Of a DNA stretch of 5,711 nucleotides, positions 1 to 5,711 are shown in pieces. Source of the DNA: Propionibacteriaceae bacterium (GTDB taxonomy: Bacteria; Actinomycetota; Actinomycetes; Propionibacteriales; Propionibacteriaceae); the NCBI GenBank assembly GCA_031287505.1, contig JAITSW010000061.1, forward strand, positions 1 to 5,711, read 5' to 3'. A model generated the notes under the pieces. It did not search any database, was not told where the DNA came from, and saw only the letters and a list, made by a program, of their open reading frames with translations. Numbering within the stretch: the first letter of the stretch is position 1; each line of letters starts with the position of its first letter. Made by a program: the position numbers and the translations under genes.

Positions 1-504
1 AGGGCTGAAGCCTTTGAACTCGGAGATGTTTCACTGGGCGAAGCCAGAAGGGTTCTGCATGAAACAATCGAAGACGCCGGCAGGCACATCGACGACGATG
101 CTGTCGAAGAGGCTGCCGCGGCAACCGGCGGATACCCCTTCATGATTCAGCTTGTGGGCTATCACATCTGGCGAAAAGCAGACAAGGAGGTCATTGACAT
201 GAATGCCGTCACTCAGGGAATGCCGGGAGCCCGACGCCGTCTTGGAACATTGGTACATGCGACAACACTTGCCGACCTATCGGCCGTAGACCGAAAGTTT
301 CTTACCGCAATGTCGCTCGACGATGCAGAATCGTCGATCAGCGATGTCGCACACCGCCTGAACGTGAGTTCAAATTACGCCGGCCAATACCGACTCCGCC
401 TAATTGATGCTGGAGTCATTCACTCCGCCGGGTCAGGCTTAGTTGATTTCTCCATCCCCTACTTACGCGAATATCTGCGCAATATCGAAATTCGCCCGGC
501 CTAA
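1..504 (+). CDS. AAA-family ATPase, C-terminal part (5' end outside window)
   Basis: The frame is open from the first base, so this is the last 167 residues of a longer protein. The Met codon at 142 is internal, because it falls inside a conserved block (GGYPF at residues 43-47, followed by IQLVGYHIW) typical of the lid region of bacterial AAA-type ATP-binding proteins of the Orc/Cdc6-like or STAND-like kind. Residues about 93-150 look like a winged helix-turn-helix: LSAVDRKFL, then ISDVAHRLNVSSNYAGQYRLRL spread over two helices, then a short wing (GLVDFSIP). The protein ends with YLREYLRN. Walker A and B motifs would lie upstream and cannot be checked. Such proteins are usually annotated only as ATP-binding protein; their role is poorly defined, and DNA or partner binding through the winged helix is inference. 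It is not obviously linked to the nucleoside genes. Family call is fairly sure; function unknown. Confidence 0.75.
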   Translation, partial: RAEAFELGDVSLGEARRVLHETIEDAGRHIDDDAVEEAAAATGGYPFMIQLVGYHIWRKADKEVIDMNAVTQGMPGARRRLGTLVHATTLADLSAVDRKFLTAMSLDDAESSISDVAHRLNVSSNYAGQYRLRLIDAGVIHSAGSGLVDFSIPYLREYLRNIEIRPA

Positions 505-509
505 CGGGC
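494..509 (+). other. Small GC hairpin over the ATPase stop codon
   Basis: GCCCG (494-498) and CGGGC (505-509) can form a 5-bp stem around a 6-nt loop that includes the TAA stop. No T-run follows, so it is at best a weak or factor-assisted terminator. Confidence 0.25.
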
Positions 510-605
510 CATATAGCCTGAAGCAGTATCCCGTGTCATTCTCGAAGGGGAACCACATAATCGCTTTATGAATTTTGGCTACCTCGAACACTGACGTCTT
601 GGATT

Positions 606-637
606 CGGCTACCGTTGCGAATTTGCGGCGATAGCCG
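606..637. repeat. Imperfect inverted repeat
   Basis: CGGCTA (606-611) is the reverse complement of TAGCCG (632-637). After a C/A mismatch, two further inner pairs (613-614 with 629-630) extend the stem. It lies upstream of the deoD leader. It could be an RNA hairpin or a protein-binding site; no T-run follows, so it is not a typical intrinsic terminator. Confidence 0.35.
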
Positions 638-647
638 GCATGGAGAC

Positions 648-679
648 GGCGGCTGCGCGGCAATCCATCGCCGGCCGCC
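648..679. repeat. GC-rich inverted repeat
   Basis: GGCGGC (648-653) is the reverse complement of GCCGCC (674-679), with a G-U and one more pair possible inside and a loop of about 16 nt. It directly follows the 606-637 repeat, so an RNA read through here would form two hairpins in a row. In GC-rich DNA one such 6-bp match can occur by chance. Confidence 0.25.
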
Positions 680-828
680 TGTTAGCCGACTGGGTGGCGA
701 ACTACATGCAATGTCATCGGGCTCAACAGGTTGGCTAAATCATTGAGCGGTCTTGTGTCGCGTTGGGGAGGGTCTACCGGTTACTTCCCGAATGCGGCGC
801 TAGGCTTGGAGAAGCTGAACTGTCGATT

Positions 829-834
829 AGGAGG
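829..834 (+). promoter_or_regulatory. Ribosome binding site of deoD
   Basis: A full AGGAGG lies 5 nt before the ATG at 840. It fixes the deoD start, which also gives the expected N-terminus MATPH. Confidence 0.9.
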
Positions 835-839
835 CGAAC

Positions 840-1565
840 ATGGCCACTCCCCATATAGCTGCCCAACTGGGAGATTTCGCCACTGCTGTGCTGATGCCCG
901 GTGACCCGAAAAGAGCCGAACGCATGGCCCAGAGCATTCTGGCCGATGCCAAACTGGTGACGTCGGTGCGTGGAATTTCTGGATTTACCGGGACGTACGC
1001 CGGCGAAGGCGAATATCGGGGACGACCGCTCTCGGTGATGGCCTCCGGAATGGGCATGCCGTCGATAGGCATCTACGCCACCGAACTCTTCCGCTTTTTT
1101 GGTGTGGAGCGCATAATCCGCGTTGGGACGGCCGGCGGAATTTCGCCGATGGTCAGCGTTGGGGACGTGATCATCGGCGTCGGCGCGCACACCACGTCCT
1201 CGATGAATGAGCTTCGCATCCCTGGAACGCATTTTTCAGCGGTAGCCGATCTGAAGATGGCGGCGGCGGCGTTGGCGGCAGCTGGCGACAGCCCAAACGT
1301 TTACACCGGCACCGTCATAAGCTCTGATCATTTTTACTTCCCCATCCCCGGACAGCTGGATGCCATGGTGGAACACGGCGTGCTGGGCGTCGAGATGGAG
1401 GCGGCGAGCCTCTACGCTGTTGCCGCAGAACACGGCAAAGGCGCCCTGACGGTGCTGACGGTCTCCGACCACCTGAGAAAAAAAGGGACGGACATGAGCT
1501 CCGAAGAGCGGGAGACCATTTTCCAAGGGGCTTTGAAGCTTGCTGTTGCCGCCGCATTTGCCTGA
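840..1565 (+). CDS. deoD: Purine nucleoside phosphorylase, DeoD type (hexameric class)
   Basis: This cytosolic enzyme reversibly phosphorolyses purine (deoxy)ribonucleosides to free base and (deoxy)ribose-1-phosphate. The 241-residue length fits the family (about 235-240). Its N-terminus MATPHI and the LMPGDPKRA block match E. coli DeoD closely. Visible active-site residues, with family roles, are His5 (sugar site of the neighbouring subunit), Gly21, Arg25, Arg44 and Arg94 (phosphate), Thr97 in place of E. coli Ser90, Phe165-Tyr166 (base stacking), the VEME sugar-binding block at 184-187, and the catalytic pair Asp210 (SDH motif) and Arg224. All are present, so the enzyme should be active. 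Compared with E. coli there is an extra segment of about six residues (AGEGEY, 54-59) after FTGTY, between two strands. The gene stands alone on the plus strand, convergent with the minus-strand cdd-deoA-deoC-mutase genes; its products feed the mutase and DeoC. Confidence 0.96.
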   Translation: MATPHIAAQLGDFATAVLMPGDPKRAERMAQSILADAKLVTSVRGISGFTGTYAGEGEYRGRPLSVMASGMGMPSIGIYATELFRFFGVERIIRVGTAGGISPMVSVGDVIIGVGAHTTSSMNELRIPGTHFSAVADLKMAAAALAAAGDSPNVYTGTVISSDHFYFPIPGQLDAMVEHGVLGVEMEAASLYAVAAEHGKGALTVLTVSDHLRKKGTDMSSEERETIFQGALKLAVAAAFA

Positions 1566-1620
1566 AATAGCCGCTGCCTTCGCCTGGAGTAAATCTCGAA
1601 GATATTCCGGCAACGTGAAG

Positions 1621-3420
1621 CTAGAAAAGCGCCGCGGCCAAGTCGGCCTTTATCTCCTCTAGGCGCGCTTTGGCCGTGGTGCGGATTTGAGTCAGCGCTT
1701 CGAAAGAGGCATCTGGATCAACGGGCAGGATCACCTCAAGGTAGCACTTGACCTTGGGCTCGGTTCCAGACGGGCGGACGATGACCCTATCGTTTTGCCC
1801 GGTGGTCAGCACTAGGCCATCTGTGGGAGGTAGGCCTTGGTAGCCGTCAGCCAAGTCTGAAACCTCGCAGACTCTGCTGCCAGCCAACGTGGACGGTGGT
1901 GCCTGACGCAGTTTGGCCATGGTCTTGGGTATCAAGGAGAGATCGGAGAAACGGCCGGAAAGCTGGCTGGTGAGGTACAAGCCATGCTGGCGGGCCAGGT
2001 CGTCCAGCAAATCTATGATCGTGCGTCCCTCAGCCTTCAGCCGCGCAACCAGCCGGGCTGCTAAAACAGCAGTTGCGAGGCCGTCTTTGTCGTGGACGAG
2101 ATCGGGGCGGACGCAGTAGCCGATCGCTTCTTCGTAGGCGTAGGCCAAGCCGGGTACCCGTCCCATCCACTTGAAGCCGGTGAGCGTTGGGGTGTGGCGG
2201 ATGCCGTGAGCCTTGGCGATCTGCCCAAGCAGCCGGGACGAGACGATGGAACTGGCAAAAACCGGGCCGGAGGCGGGGTTGGGGTTCGAGATCGACGCCG
2301 CCAACTCCTCGCCGAGGACGGCACCCAACTCGTCACCATGGAGCATCCGCCAACCGGTTCGGGGATCGTCCACTGCCACAGCACAGCGGTCTGCGTCCGG
2401 GTCGTTGGCGATCACCACATCCGCGTTGACCTTGTCAGCCAATGCCAGCGCCATATCGATGGCTCCGGGCTCTTCTGGGTTGGGGAACGGCACAGTTGGG
2501 AAATCGGGGTCTGGCTGTTGCTGCGCGGCCACCGAAACCACGTCGGCGAAGCCTGCAAGCCGCAGCGCTTCGCGGGCGATGCCGCTTCCCACCCCATGCA
2601 TGGCCGTGTGGACAATGCGTATCAGGGCGCTAGGTGGGGGATCTATGTCGCCCGCCGCCGCATTTGCGCAAACCTGTGGGGACGTCTGCACACCAAAGAC
2701 CGGGTCTATGAATAGTTGTGGGGATTCATCCCCATCGGACCCGGCAATCGAGAGGGTATAGAGCTCTACAATTTCAGGGCCGAGATCCGTCCAGCCACTG
2801 TCCGCTCTTGGAATATCGATGGCCGTCGGCGTGGCCGCAATGGCCTCCGCTATTTGCGAGTCATAAGGCGGGACAATTTGCACGCCGCGCTGTGGATCAG
2901 CAACGCACCGTCCGCCCAGATAGACCTTGTAGCCGTTATCAGCCGCAGGATTGTGGGAGGCCGTCACCATCACCCCCGCATCGGCATTCAGCGCCCGGAC
3001 GGCGTAAGCCAGCACCGGAGTGGGCAGGAGATCTGGCAAGAGCAGCGCACGGCCACCGGCAGCCGTCACCACTGCAGCGGTATCGATGGCGAATTGCCTG
3101 GACCAGTAACGGGCATCATTGCCAATAACGACTAATGGCTGCCCGGCAGCTAGCGTGGCGTTCAAATAATCGATGAGCCCGCGGGCCGCCCGGATGACAA
3201 CAGCGCGATTCATTCGATTCGGGCCGGGAGCCATCACACCGCGCAAACCTGCCGTCCCAAATTCCAAACTACCCGCAAAGCGATCGGCAAGAACCGTTAG
3301 AGCTTCGACATCCGTTTTCGCTTTCTCAACCAGCCTGCTCAACTCCTCGCGGGTGTGTCGGTCAGGATCGCCGGCAATCCAAGCCGCTGCTTTCCCGCAA
3401 AGCTCGTCGAACTCAGGCAT
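1621..3420 (-). CDS. Phospho-sugar mutase (PGM/PMM family), probable phosphopentomutase
   Basis: A 599-residue alpha-D-phosphohexomutase-superfamily enzyme with all four signature loops: the phosphoserine loop TASHNP (Ser155 carries the phosphate), the Mg-binding loop DPDADR (Asp340, Asp342, Asp344), the sugar-binding loop EEAIGY (430-435), and the phosphate-binding loop RPSGTEPK (549-556). GTAGLRG (55-61) and GFKWMG (415-420) are also typical of the PGM2/PmmB-like branch. Members of this superfamily act on glucose, mannose or pentose phosphates; human PGM2 and an archaeal member are known phosphopentomutases. Here the gene follows deoC directly, and no deoB is visible, so I infer conversion of (deoxy)ribose-1-phosphate to the 5-phosphate. 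M. tuberculosis pmmB, next to deoD, is the likely relative. An unusual stretch of about 35 residues (about 226-265, rich in Asp, Pro and Ala) precedes HTAMHGVGSG. Its ATG follows the deoC stop with no spacer, which suggests translational coupling. Substrate is not decided by sequence alone. Confidence 0.93.
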   Translation of the reverse strand: MPEFDELCGKAAAWIAGDPDRHTREELSRLVEKAKTDVEALTVLADRFAGSLEFGTAGLRGVMAPGPNRMNRAVVIRAARGLIDYLNATLAAGQPLVVIGNDARYWSRQFAIDTAAVVTAAGGRALLLPDLLPTPVLAYAVRALNADAGVMVTASHNPAADNGYKVYLGGRCVADPQRGVQIVPPYDSQIAEAIAATPTAIDIPRADSGWTDLGPEIVELYTLSIAGSDGDESPQLFIDPVFGVQTSPQVCANAAAGDIDPPPSALIRIVHTAMHGVGSGIAREALRLAGFADVVSVAAQQQPDPDFPTVPFPNPEEPGAIDMALALADKVNADVVIANDPDADRCAVAVDDPRTGWRMLHGDELGAVLGEELAASISNPNPASGPVFASSIVSSRLLGQIAKAHGIRHTPTLTGFKWMGRVPGLAYAYEEAIGYCVRPDLVHDKDGLATAVLAARLVARLKAEGRTIIDLLDDLARQHGLYLTSQLSGRFSDLSLIPKTMAKLRQAPPSTLAGSRVCEVSDLADGYQGLPPTDGLVLTTGQNDRVIVRPSGTEPKVKCYLEVILPVDPDASFEALTQIRTTAKARLEEIKADLAAALF

Positions 3421-4077
3421 CTACTCCTCCAACTCGTCAAGGATTGCGGCACTCGCTGAAAGCCCCAGCCGCGAAGCTCCGGCCTCAATCATCGCCCTGG
3501 CTTGCGCCAGCGTGCGGATACCGCCGCTGGCCTTGACTTGCAGCCGGCCACCCACGGCAGCCTTCATCAACCCGACCGCGTGCACGGTTGCGCCGCCGGC
3601 GGGGTGGAAGCCGGTGGACGTCTTCACGAAATCCGCGCCGGCGGCTTCGGCAGCTTGGCAGGCCTTGACGATCTCATCGTCGCCCAAGGCTGCCGATTCG
3701 ATGATCACCTTGAGCACGGCCGGCTTGGGAGCGGCCTCCCGCACGGCTTGAATATCGCTGCGCACCAGTTCCCAGTCACCGGCTTTGGCGGCTCCAACGT
3801 TAATCACCATGTCGATTTCTTGGGCGCCATTGGCGAGAGCGGTTGCGGCCTCGGCAGCTTTCGTCTCACTCTTGTGCGCGCCAGAGGGAAACCCGCAAAC
3901 GACAGCGGTATGCAGGCCGCGGGCGTCGATGGGGAGTGCCGAGGGGGAAACGCACACCGAGTAGACGCCGAGTTCCACGCCTTGGGTCACCAAGGCGGCC
4001 ACGTCTGCGGGAGTTGCCTCTGGCTTTAGCAGGGTGTGATCGATTAGCTGGGCTAGTTCTTTTCGGGTTAGTTCCAT
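3421..4077 (-). CDS. deoC: Deoxyribose-phosphate aldolase
   Basis: DeoC is a cytosolic class I (Schiff-base) TIM-barrel aldolase that cleaves 2-deoxyribose-5-phosphate to acetaldehyde and glyceraldehyde-3-phosphate, the last step of deoxynucleoside breakdown. The product from the ATG at 4077 is 218 residues, matching short bacterial DeoC proteins. Early IDHTLLKP (12-19) is diagnostic. By alignment with E. coli DeoC (Asp102, Lys167, Lys201), the catalytic residues are Asp89 (EIDMVINVG), Schiff-base Lys152 (FVKTSTGF) and Lys182 (VKASGGI). C-terminal GLSASAAIL binds phosphate in the family. A TTG at 4122 would add 15 residues (MKPPSLSN and on) that are not family-like and has no clear ribosome binding site, whereas AAGGAA stands 5 nt before 4077, so the shorter start is preferred. 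deoC lies 123 bp downstream of deoA, and its stop touches the mutase start. Confidence 0.96.
   Translation of the reverse strand: MELTRKELAQLIDHTLLKPEATPADVAALVTQGVELGVYSVCVSPSALPIDARGLHTAVVCGFPSGAHKSETKAAEAATALANGAQEIDMVINVGAAKAGDWELVRSDIQAVREAAPKPAVLKVIIESAALGDDEIVKACQAAEAAGADFVKTSTGFHPAGGATVHAVGLMKAAVGGRLQVKASGGIRTLAQARAMIEAGASRLGLSASAAILDELEE
3426..3430 (-). promoter_or_regulatory. Ribosome binding site of the mutase, inside the end of deoC
   Basis: GGAGG on the minus strand, 5 nt before the mutase ATG (3420-3418), is made of the codons for the last residues of DeoC (Leu-Glu-Glu). The deoC TAG stop abuts the ATG directly. This supports the chosen start and implies that ribosomes finishing deoC re-initiate on the mutase. 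Confidence 0.85.
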
Positions 4078-4082
4078 AGGAA

Positions 4083-4088
4083 TTCCTT
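4083..4088 (-). promoter_or_regulatory. Ribosome binding site of deoC (decides the start)
   Basis: AAGGAA on the minus strand is 5 nt upstream of the ATG at 4077. It lies within a 10-bp palindrome, AGGAATTCCT (4078-4087). It supports 4077 over the upstream TTG at 4122. Confidence 0.8.
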
Positions 4089-4126
4089 TTTCCGGTGCAT
4101 TGCTAAGTGACGGGGGTTTCAAACTG

Positions 4127-4147
4127 ATCCCCGGCTAAAACGGGGAT
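4127..4147 (-). promoter_or_regulatory. Perfect 7-bp hairpin in the deoA-deoC gap
   Basis: ATCCCCG and CGGGGAT (4127-4133 and 4141-4147) form a perfect 7-bp stem with a 7-nt loop. In the minus-strand transcript it lies 53 nt after the deoA stop and 49 nt before the deoC start. No U-run follows, so it is not a classical intrinsic terminator. It could be a partial terminator, an mRNA-stabilising or processing structure, or a DNA operator. The downstream arm could instead pair with CCCCG at 4111-4115 (5 bp). Confidence 0.5.
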
Positions 4148-4200
4148 GACCTGCGCTAAGCCGAGAGACATTTTGGTAGGCACTTGCAATCATTTCAGGT

Positions 4201-5562
4201 TTAGCCAACTCGGCCTAAGATAACAGAGCGCTTTTCCATAGGCTCGCTGCCAATACTCCAAGCCCCGGCTAACGCATCTTTGGCAGAGTCGAAACGGTCT
4301 GGGGTGTCGGTGTGCAGGGTGAGCAGTGGTTGGCCTTTGACAACCCGCTCCCCCGGTTTGGCATGCAGCACCACCCCGGCTCCGGCTTGCACCGGGTCTT
4401 CTTTGCGCGCGCGTCCGGCACCTAGGCGCCAAGCCGCAATACCCACCTTTAGGGCATCTAGGCTGGCGAGCACGCCGTCGGCATCGCAAACCACGACTTC
4501 CGCCTCTTTTCCCCAGGGCAGCCCGGCATCTGGATCCCCACCTTGGGCGGCGATCATCTGCCGCCAGAGATCCATGGCCTTGCCGTTAGCCAGATTTGCG
4601 GCCGGATCGGCTAGCCGAAGCTCGTCGGCAAGCTTTGCCGCAGCTGAACTCCCAGGCGCAATACCCGCACCCGGCACGCCCTTAGCCTCCACGGAGTCAG
4701 CCGTGCTGTCCAACATTTCGCGAGCCAGCAGCAGCGTCAACTCCACCACGTCTGCCGGACCGCCGCCCGCCAACACCTCCACCGACTCCCGCACTTCCAG
4801 CGCATTGCCAGCGGTCAAACCCAGCGGGGTCGCCATATCGGTTATCAGCGCGCTCGTCCGCACACCGTGATCGGCACCCAACTCCACCATCGCCTGCGCC
4901 AATTCACGCGCCAGGGCAAAATCTTGCATAAACGCCCCGGAGCCGCACTTCACATCCAGCACCAACGCGCCAGTGCCTTCGGCGATCTTCTTACTCATGA
5001 TCGAAGACGCGATCAGGGGCAGGCAATTGACGGTGGCCGTCACATCGCGCAGGGCGTAAAGCTTGCGGTCTGCCGGAGCCAAGCCCGATCCCGCCTGGCA
5101 GATCACCGCTCCCACTGCGGCAAGCTGCGCCGTCATCTCGTCATTGCCCATACTTGCCCGCCAACCGGGAATAGACTCCAACTTGTCGAGGGTTCCGCCG
5201 GTATAACCCAAGCCCCGGCCGGAAAGCTGCGGAACGATTACCCCAAAAGATGCCACCAGCGGCGCCAAGGGCAAGGTGATCTTGTCCCCCACCCCGCCGG
5301 TGGAATGCTTGTCAGCGGTCGGACGCGGCAGGTGGGAGAAATCGAGGCGCTCACCCGAGTTGATCATCGCAGCCGTCCACCGCTCCAGTTCGCCGCGCTC
5401 CAGCCCGCGCCAAAAAATAGCCATGGCCAACGCCGACATTTGCTCCTCGGCCACCACGCCCCGCGTGTAGGCGTCTATCACCCAATCGATTTGCGCGTCC
5501 CCCAGCCGCCCGCCGTCCCGTTTAGCGGCAATGACGTCGACAGCGCTGAAAAGCTCAGGCAT
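4201..5562 (-). CDS. deoA: Thymidine phosphorylase
   Basis: DeoA is a cytosolic enzyme that phosphorolyses thymidine and deoxyuridine to base and 2-deoxyribose-1-phosphate. The 453-residue product is close to E. coli DeoA (440) and carries the full family signature SGRGLGYTGGTLDKLE at 114-129. The phosphate-binding loop DKHSTGGVGD (84-93, with Lys85, His86, Ser87) and the pyrimidine-site residues Arg172, Ser187 and Lys191 match E. coli Arg171, Ser186 and Lys190. The N-terminal alpha region, glycine-rich linker and C-terminal beta/alpha domain (about 350-453, with the RKEDPVQAGAGV and GERVVKGQPL stretches) are complete. Related pyrimidine-nucleoside phosphorylases (Pdp) share these motifs, so uridine use cannot be excluded. 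The ATG at 5562 is chosen because AVDVIAAKRDGG is the usual N-terminus and AAAGGA lies 6 nt upstream. An in-frame extension to 5691 overlaps cdd and has no family resemblance. The gene overlaps cdd by 8 bp. Confidence 0.96.
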   Translation of the reverse strand: MPELFSAVDVIAAKRDGGRLGDAQIDWVIDAYTRGVVAEEQMSALAMAIFWRGLERGELERWTAAMINSGERLDFSHLPRPTADKHSTGGVGDKITLPLAPLVASFGVIVPQLSGRGLGYTGGTLDKLESIPGWRASMGNDEMTAQLAAVGAVICQAGSGLAPADRKLYALRDVTATVNCLPLIASSIMSKKIAEGTGALVLDVKCGSGAFMQDFALARELAQAMVELGADHGVRTSALITDMATPLGLTAGNALEVRESVEVLAGGGPADVVELTLLLAREMLDSTADSVEAKGVPGAGIAPGSSAAAKLADELRLADPAANLANGKAMDLWRQMIAAQGGDPDAGLPWGKEAEVVVCDADGVLASLDALKVGIAAWRLGAGRARKEDPVQAGAGVVLHAKPGERVVKGQPLLTLHTDTPDRFDSAKDALAGAWSIGSEPMEKRSVILGRVG

Positions 5563-5711
5563 TTTCCGTCCTTTCCAGGTCTTCTTTCCAAGCCTGCGGT
5601 AAGAGCTCGGCCATCGACACTGTCCCCGCCGGCGAAAGCACCGCCAACTCTGGGCCGCCATGCTCGAAAAGCAACTGCCGACACCGGCCACAAGGGGTGA
5701 TGACCTCTCCA
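5555..5711 (-). CDS. cdd: Cytidine deaminase, C-terminal part (5' end outside window)
   Basis: Reading the minus strand from 5710 gives 51 residues ending at a TGA (5557-5555). The fragment begins GEVITPCGRCRQLLFEHGG. The P-C-G-x-C-R-Q motif holds the two zinc-ligand cysteines of homotetrameric cytidine deaminases; the other zinc ligand and the catalytic Glu lie outside the window. The end AELLPQAWKEDL matches the usual ELLP-x-A/F-x(n)-DL C-terminus. The enzyme hydrolytically deaminates cytidine and deoxycytidine to uridine and deoxyuridine, supplying DeoA. The last 8 bases (ATGCCTGA) overlap the deoA start, a sign of translational coupling. It is likely the first or an early gene of the deo operon; the promoter would be to the right of the window. 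This gene is missed by ORF callers that require a start codon. Confidence 0.93.
   Translation of the reverse strand, partial: GEVITPCGRCRQLLFEHGGPELAVLSPAGTVSMAELLPQAWKEDLERTENA
5569..5574 (-). promoter_or_regulatory. Ribosome binding site of deoA, inside the end of cdd
   Basis: AAAGGA on the minus strand is 6 nt before the ATG at 5562 and lies within the last codons of cdd. It supports this start rather than the long extension into cdd. Confidence 0.8.

Larger units (their letters stand above)
505..839. other. Intergenic stretch without a convincing gene
   Basis: This 335-bp gap lies between the ATPase and deoD. I see no tRNA or known riboswitch pattern. It contains two imperfect inverted repeats (606-637 and 648-679) and an open frame from 595 to 738 whose only ATG (640) has no good ribosome binding site. 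The last 100 bases must carry the deoD leader and probably its promoter, but no -35/-10 pair stands out. TTGTGT at 753-758 with TACCGG at 775-780 (16-nt spacer), or TAGGCT at 801-806 as a -10, are only weak candidates. The 530-625 part looks more AT-rich than the surrounding genes. Confidence 0.6.
4078..4200 (-). other. deoA-deoC intergenic leader
   Basis: This 123-bp gap is the only sizeable space in an otherwise overlapping gene row. It contains the 7-bp hairpin (4127-4147), the short palindrome GTTTCAAAC (4115-4123) and the deoC ribosome binding site. TTGCAA, near the deoA end on the minus strand, could be a -35 element, but no good -10 follows at 16-18 nt, so an internal promoter is not supported. 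No small reading frame with a start signal is seen. Confidence 0.5.

Noticed and set aside
640..738. Small ORF of 32 residues (METAAARQS start)
   Set aside because: There is no ribosome binding site upstream of 640, no recognisable family, and it overlaps a GC-rich inverted repeat that explains its composition.
1478..1484. Run of seven A in the deoD catalytic loop, in the A_AAA_AAA phase of a -1 slippery heptamer
   Set aside because: The reading frame is intact and encodes the expected Arg-Lys-Lys between the catalytic Asp210 and Arg224. No stimulatory structure or useful alternative frame is apparent, so it is most likely chance.
1578..1601. CTTCG/CGAAG inverted repeat in the convergent gap as a bidirectional terminator
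   Set aside because: The stem is only 5 bp with a 14-nt loop and no T-run on either strand. I cannot support a terminator for deoD or for the mutase here.
2092..2761. Long open frames on the plus strand opposite the mutase gene
   Set aside because: They are antisense shadows of a high-GC gene: their composition is low-complexity and family motifs are absent, while the minus-strand frame has all the mutase signature loops.
3173..4029. Plus-strand open frames opposite deoC and the start of the mutase
   Set aside because: They are antisense to clear DeoC and mutase coding sequence, with no known domain and no ribosome binding site.
4078..4122. Longer deoC from a TTG start at 4122
   Set aside because: The extra 15 residues are not DeoC-like and run through the intergenic leader and the real ribosome binding site. 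The ATG at 4077 has a well-placed AAGGAA.
5563..5691. N-terminal extension of deoA to 5691
   Set aside because: It is encoded out of frame over cdd, is rich in Arg, Trp and Cys, and does not resemble thymidine phosphorylase. The ATG at 5562 has its own ribosome binding site.

Overview
The window looks like chromosomal DNA from an actinobacterium. GC-rich coding, strong AGGAGG/AAGGA-type ribosome binding sites, and a deoD + phosphohexomutase-family mutase + deoC/deoA/cdd gene set like the mycobacterial salvage locus support this. Genus assignment is not possible by eye; an Actinomycetales member is my inference.

Layout. Positions 1-504 (+) hold the C-terminal part of an AAA-type ATPase with a winged-helix tail; its start lies to the left of the window. 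Positions 505-839 are a 335-bp stretch with no convincing gene. It holds two imperfect GC-rich inverted repeats, one doubtful short reading frame and the leader of the next gene. Positions 840-1565 (+) encode DeoD-type purine nucleoside phosphorylase. A 55-bp convergent gap follows. From there to the right edge all genes are on the minus strand and read right to left: cdd (C-terminal 51 residues only), deoA (thymidine phosphorylase), deoC (deoxyribose-phosphate aldolase) and a phospho-sugar mutase of the phosphoglucomutase/phosphomannomutase family.

Together these genes form a nucleoside salvage and catabolism locus. Cdd deaminates (deoxy)cytidine to (deoxy)uridine. DeoA phosphorolyses thymidine or deoxyuridine, and DeoD phosphorolyses purine nucleosides, to free base plus (deoxy)ribose-1-phosphate. 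A phosphopentomutase must then make (deoxy)ribose-5-phosphate, and DeoC splits deoxyribose-5-phosphate into acetaldehyde and glyceraldehyde-3-phosphate. No DeoB-type phosphopentomutase is seen in the window. The phosphohexomutase-family enzyme sits where DeoB would be expected and is the likely replacement.

The minus-strand genes are tightly coupled: cdd overlaps deoA by 8 bp, and the deoC stop directly abuts the mutase start with its ribosome binding site inside deoC. The exception is a 123-bp gap between deoA and deoC, which contains a perfect 7-bp hairpin and may tune downstream expression. I see no undescribed multi-gene system here. The points most worth a second look are the non-DeoB mutase with an extra segment of about 35 residues, the deoA-deoC gap hairpin, and the gene-poor left part.
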